Shown one piece after another: positions 61,028 to 64,000 of a stretch of DNA of 64,000 bases. The notes beneath the pieces were generated by a model. That model worked only from the letters and a program-made list of their open reading frames with translations. It was not told the DNA's origin and made no database searches. The position numbers and the translations under genes were made by a program. The stretch comes from Vibrio neptunius (GTDB lineage: Bacteria > Pseudomonadota > Gammaproteobacteria > Enterobacterales > Vibrionaceae), in NCBI RefSeq assembly GCF_000967495.1, contig NZ_JXXU01000054.1, positions 1-64,000 of the forward strand, given 5' to 3'. The first letter of the stretch is position 1; each line of letters opens with the position of its first letter.

Positions 61028-61972
61028 TCAGGGCAGTTTAATATCTAGGTGTTTGGCCCAAGTATGCCGCGGAGTCTCACCTTGGGATTGTATTGATTTC
61101 ACCACAAAGTCGACGAAGAGCTTCACTCGCAACGGCATGTATTCACGTTGATGGTAAAGAATATAAACGCCTTCGTTTGGTGGACGAAAGCTGGGGAAAA
61201 TAGGGATTAATTGTTCGCTTTTAAGCCAGTCCCGAGCGATGAAGTGAGGAATCTGTGTTAGCCCTAGTCCCTGAGCACATAGTTCTGCCATTGATTCACC
61301 ATCATTGACGACAATGTTTTGGGCTGTTTCGATTGAATGAATATGTTCAGTGGAAGCGAGTTTTAGCCCGAGTAATCTTCCTGTTTGTCTAAAGCGAAAG
61401 CGTATCCAGGTATGGTGGTGAAAGTCCTGAGGTCCTTTTGGCGCCCCGTGTTGTTTGAGGTATTCTTTGCTTGCACAAATCAAGTAATCGATAGGACTCA
61501 GTTGGCGAGCGATCAACTGCCGGTCTTGCACAACTCCCGACCTAATTGACACATCGACAGCCTGATCAACCATGTTGATATAGGAATCATCGTAGCAGAT
61601 GTCCAAGTCAATATTTGGATATTGGTAACGAAACTCTTTTAACAACGGCTGAATATAACGGCGGCCATAAGAGACGGGTAAATTGAGTTTCAATGTACCT
61701 GATGGTGAGCTGTTAGCCTGTTTTAGATCTTTTTCGCATGTGATGAGTTCATCGAGCACGTGCCTTGCGGTTTGTTCGTACTGCTGTCCCGCGAGGGTTA
61801 AGTTGAGTTGGCGTGTAGAGCGAAGAAACAACTGTATTCCAAGGTCAGACTCTAACCTGTTCACGGCTTTACTCACGGTCGATGGGTCTGTGCCATATTT
61901 TTTCGCCGTTGCCGCGAAACTGCCTGTGTCTAAAGTCGTGATGAAAAAGCGCAATGCGCGTAGTTTATCCAC
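61028..61972 (-). CDS. LysR family transcriptional regulator
   Basis: A 314-residue LTTR. The N-terminal helix-turn-helix reads ALRFFITTLDTGSFAATAKKYGTDPSTVSKAVNRLESDLGIQLFLRSTRQLNLT, followed by the linker helix and a substrate-binding domain (GTLKLNLPVSYGRRYIQPLL; DLDICYDDSYINMVDQAVDVSIRSG). It belongs to the CrgA/DmlR-like branch. The start is a GTG at 61972 with GGAG six bases upstream. It is divergent from the exported PfpI-like gene, with a T-N11-A type operator in the 123-base gap. Confidence 0.92.
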   Translation of the reverse strand: MDKLRALRFFITTLDTGSFAATAKKYGTDPSTVSKAVNRLESDLGIQLFLRSTRQLNLTLAGQQYEQTARHVLDELITCEKDLKQANSSPSGTLKLNLPVSYGRRYIQPLLKEFRYQYPNIDLDICYDDSYINMVDQAVDVSIRSGVVQDRQLIARQLSPIDYLICASKEYLKQHGAPKGPQDFHHHTWIRFRFRQTGRLLGLKLASTEHIHSIETAQNIVVNDGESMAELCAQGLGLTQIPHFIARDWLKSEQLIPIFPSFRPPNEGVYILYHQREYMPLRVKLFVDFVVKSIQSQGETPRHTWAKHLDIKLP

Positions 61973-61992
61973 TTCAACTCCATCATTTAGTC

Positions 61993-62007
61993 GTGAATAT
62001 AATTCAC
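61993..62007. promoter_or_regulatory. LysR-type operator core (T-N11-A)
   Basis: GTGAATATAATTCAC has 6-base arms (GTGAAT/ATTCAC) around ATA and fits the T-N11-A rule, with T at 61994 and A at 62006. It lies 21 bases upstream of the LysR start and 89 bases upstream of the divergent gene. Confidence 0.65.
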
Positions 62008-62095
62008 TATAGATAGGTTAACATGCCACTTCAATCATTAAAGATGCTCGCTAAGATAGTGATGACTATTTTGATTCACATAATGGGGATAAATA

Positions 62096-62782
62096 ATGAT
62101 AATTGATAAATTAAACATCCGTATGACGATGCTATCTACGCTTCTTTTGCTCTCAATGGTATTTGGGCCAACCGTATCGGCAGCGGATAAGACTATCGGT
62201 GTATTAGTCTATGATGGTGTATTGACATCAGATGTCACCGCACCTCTAGAAGTATTTGGCGTTGCGAACCGATTAACATGGTTCAGTGATTATGATGTGG
62301 TGACAATTTCAGTTACGGATACAATGACGGTGACGACAGAAGAAGGATTACAGTTGGGAGTGGACACTTGGATTGGTGATTCCCCTAAGCTTGATGCTTT
62401 AATACTTACGTCCAGTTACGATATGGATCCATTGGTCAATAACAAAGCTTTGATCCGCTATATTTCCTCAACAGCCAAAACTGCAGAGTGGATGGCAAGC
62501 AATTGTTCTGGTGCTTATCTATTAGCTGAAGCAGGTGTGTTAAATGGTAAACAAGCGACGACATGGGCAGGAGGTGAGCGTGATTTTCAACGTGACTACC
62601 CGAAAGTTGAGGTACTGACAGACAAAAACTATGTTGTCGATGGCAACGTACTTACATCCAATGGCAGCCTGGTTAGTTATCAGGCTGCGTTAAAGCTTCT
62701 ACATTTAATGAGTTCCCAATCTAAAGCGCAAGAGGTTGCGGATACCCTACAATACTCACGCTTCTCAAATCAGACTTTTTAG
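62096..62782 (+). CDS. Exported DJ-1/PfpI family protein
   Basis: A 228-residue member of the DJ-1/PfpI (glutamine amidotransferase-like) superfamily with an N-terminal signal peptide (hydrophobic residues 11-24, probable cleavage near VSA/AD). The domain shows IGVLVYDGVLTSDVTAPLEVFGVA and the nucleophile elbow Cys137 in WMASNCSGAYLLAEAGVLNGKQATTWAGGE, as in the GATase1 regions of AraC/isonitrile-hydratase-like proteins. The function is unknown; export of such a domain is unusual. ATG 62096 is preceded by GGGGATAA. It precedes the dehydrogenase gene by 51 bases and is probably co-transcribed with it under the divergent LysR regulator. Confidence 0.85.
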   Translation: MIIDKLNIRMTMLSTLLLLSMVFGPTVSAADKTIGVLVYDGVLTSDVTAPLEVFGVANRLTWFSDYDVVTISVTDTMTVTTEEGLQLGVDTWIGDSPKLDALILTSSYDMDPLVNNKALIRYISSTAKTAEWMASNCSGAYLLAEAGVLNGKQATTWAGGERDFQRDYPKVEVLTDKNYVVDGNVLTSNGSLVSYQAALKLLHLMSSQSKAQEVADTLQYSRFSNQTF

Positions 62783-62833
62783 GAATGCCGTGTGAGTTAA
62801 CAACCACAATCGACGAAGAACAAGGTAATCACA

Positions 62834-64000
62834 ATGCAGCAAATAGATAATCAGAGTTTAGTGTCTTTTATGGTGTCGGATCAGGACAGAAGTGTTGCGG
62901 TTTATAACCCCGCGACACAAGAGCTGCTGGGTTACGCTCCGATTTCCACTCAGGAGGAAATCGAACAGGGAATTGTTCGGGCTCATAATGCTCAGAAAGA
63001 GTGGGCCAAGCTGACTGGTAAACAGCGAGCTGTCATCCTCCAAGGTTGGTTTCGACTACTGGTTGAAAACCAAGATGACCTCAGTCGTTTGATGACCCTA
63101 GAACAAGGTAAGCCACTAGCGGAAGCGAAAGGTGAGGTGCTCTATGGTGCGAGCTTTGTTGAGTGGTTCGCTGAAGAAGCAAAACGCACTTATGGTGAAA
63201 CCATTCCGGCTCCAACGCCTGATAAGCGTATGGTGACTATTAAGCAGCCAGTCGGTGTCGCGAGTGCGATTACGCCGTGGAACTTTCCGATAGCGATGAT
63301 TACTCGCAAAGCCGCTCCCGCGCTTGCTGCAGGTTGTAGCTTTGTGGTGAAACCGGCTGAACTGACGCCGCTGTCTGCGTTTGCGGTTGTGGAACTTGCC
63401 TATCAGGCGGGTATTCCTCGCGATGTATTGCAAGTGGTTCTAGGTGAGAGTGCGCCAGAAGTTGGGGCGCTGTTTACCTCTCACCCACTGATTCGCAAGC
63501 TTTCTTTTACGGGGTCAACTCGCGTCGGCAGTCTCTTGATGCAGCAGAGTGCCCACGATATTAAACGCACTTCAATGGAGTTGGGCGGTAACGCCCCGTT
63601 CATCGTATTTGACGACGCGGACATAGAGGCTGCTGTTACCGGAGCCGTCGCTTCTAAATTCCGTAATGCAGGGCAGACGTGCGTGTGTGCTAATCGCTTC
63701 TATGTTCATCACAATGTATACGACGAATTTGTGGCTAAATTTGATGAAGCGGTAAAACAGCTCAAACTTGGGAACGGCTTGGAAGAAGGCGTCAATATTG
63801 GGCCTGTGATTAGCCAAGTCGCCAAAGAGGGTATTGAGTGTTTAATTCAAGGGGCGATTGAGCAAGGGGCGCAGCCTGTTTCACCCATAGTGCCTCAAGC
63901 TGGACAGTTTATTGCTCCGGTTATCCTAAAGAACGTGACTCAAGAAATGGATATTGTCTCCAAAGAGATTTTTGGCCCTGTGGCACCAGTCTTGGCGTTC
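62834..64000 (+). CDS. gabD: NAD(P)-dependent succinate-semialdehyde dehydrogenase-like protein (3'-partial)
   Basis: The first 389 residues of an aldehyde dehydrogenase that runs off the right edge. Family motifs are EQGKPLAEAKGEVLYGASFVEWFAEEAKR, typical of the succinate-semialdehyde dehydrogenase branch, then ITPWNFPIAMITRKAAPALAAGC, FTGSTRVG, the general base in MELGGNAPFIVFDDAD and the catalytic Cys283 in NAGQTCVCANRFYVH. The likely reaction is oxidation of succinate semialdehyde to succinate. The start ATG 62834 follows AAGG. A small exported PfpI-like gene lies just upstream in the same direction; a GABA-shunt context (gabT) may follow outside the window. Confidence 0.85.
   Translation, partial: MQQIDNQSLVSFMVSDQDRSVAVYNPATQELLGYAPISTQEEIEQGIVRAHNAQKEWAKLTGKQRAVILQGWFRLLVENQDDLSRLMTLEQGKPLAEAKGEVLYGASFVEWFAEEAKRTYGETIPAPTPDKRMVTIKQPVGVASAITPWNFPIAMITRKAAPALAAGCSFVVKPAELTPLSAFAVVELAYQAGIPRDVLQVVLGESAPEVGALFTSHPLIRKLSFTGSTRVGSLLMQQSAHDIKRTSMELGGNAPFIVFDDADIEAAVTGAVASKFRNAGQTCVCANRFYVHHNVYDEFVAKFDEAVKQLKLGNGLEEGVNIGPVISQVAKEGIECLIQGAIEQGAQPVSPIVPQAGQFIAPVILKNVTQEMDIVSKEIFGPVAPVLAF

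Overview
The window looks like a chromosomal segment of a Vibrio species. The main reasons are a vpsU-vpsA-vpsB-vpsD...vpsK operon followed by rbmA, rbmB and rbmC (the biofilm matrix locus known from Vibrio cholerae), a giant type I secreted adhesin built from 143-residue repeats typical of vibrios, a lamB-malM maltose module with MalT boxes, and several chemoreceptors. Gene order and sequence differ from V. cholerae: vpsC is absent and the vps-II genes (vpsL-Q) do not follow rbmC. I therefore read it as a non-cholerae Vibrio. I see no tRNA, rRNA, insertion sequence, integrase or CRISPR array.

Layout. 1-9348: the 3' end of a very large RTX-type adhesin, open at the left edge. 9418-10746 (-): a Dcu-type C4-dicarboxylate transporter. 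11158-22884 (+): exopolysaccharide operon vpsU, A, B, D, E, F, G, H, I, J, K, mostly with overlapping or closely spaced genes. 23070-28251: matrix protein genes rbmA (+), rbmB (-) and rbmC (+), separated by strong terminators. 28292-29158 (-): a winged-helix plus nuclease-like protein. 29268-33860: glycogen debranching enzyme glgX (-), divergent from lamB-malM (+). 33925-39597: three methyl-accepting chemotaxis proteins, one fused to a hemerythrin oxygen-sensing domain. 39737-42380: an MFS exporter (-), soxR (+) and an AEC transporter (-), with a classical SoxR operator in front of the exporter. 42739-46192: DUF6482 protein, photolyase, a tiny membrane ORF, flavin reductase and a lipoprotein. 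46250-48366: FMN reductase and EamA exporter (-), divergent from a marR gene across long perfect palindromes. 48763-54819: a 2018-residue lipoprotein pullulanase with two GH13 catalytic domains. 55415-59983: queF, arylamine N-acetyltransferase, an AraC regulator divergent from a PLP aminotransferase, and a GNAT acetyltransferase. 60136-64000: an SDR-like protein, a LysR regulator divergent from an exported DJ-1/PfpI protein, and a semialdehyde dehydrogenase cut by the right edge.

How the genes fit together. The left 28 kb encodes most of a biofilm matrix: a Ca-binding secreted adhesin, polysaccharide precursor synthesis (VpsA, VpsB), glycosyl transfer (VpsD, I, K), flipping and polymerisation (VpsE, F), modification (VpsG, H), a polysaccharide-binding scaffold (RbmA), a predicted polysaccharide-degrading beta-helix protein (RbmB) and a lectin-like surface anchor (RbmC). 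The initiating transferase and the outer-membrane export machinery must be encoded elsewhere. The middle and right parts hold alpha-glucan use (pullulanase at the surface, LamB for uptake, MalM and GlgX), with MalT-like boxes in front of lamB and pulA, and a series of divergent regulator/target pairs (SoxR/MFS, MarR/EamA, AraC/aminotransferase, LysR/PfpI), each with a readable operator-like sequence between them.
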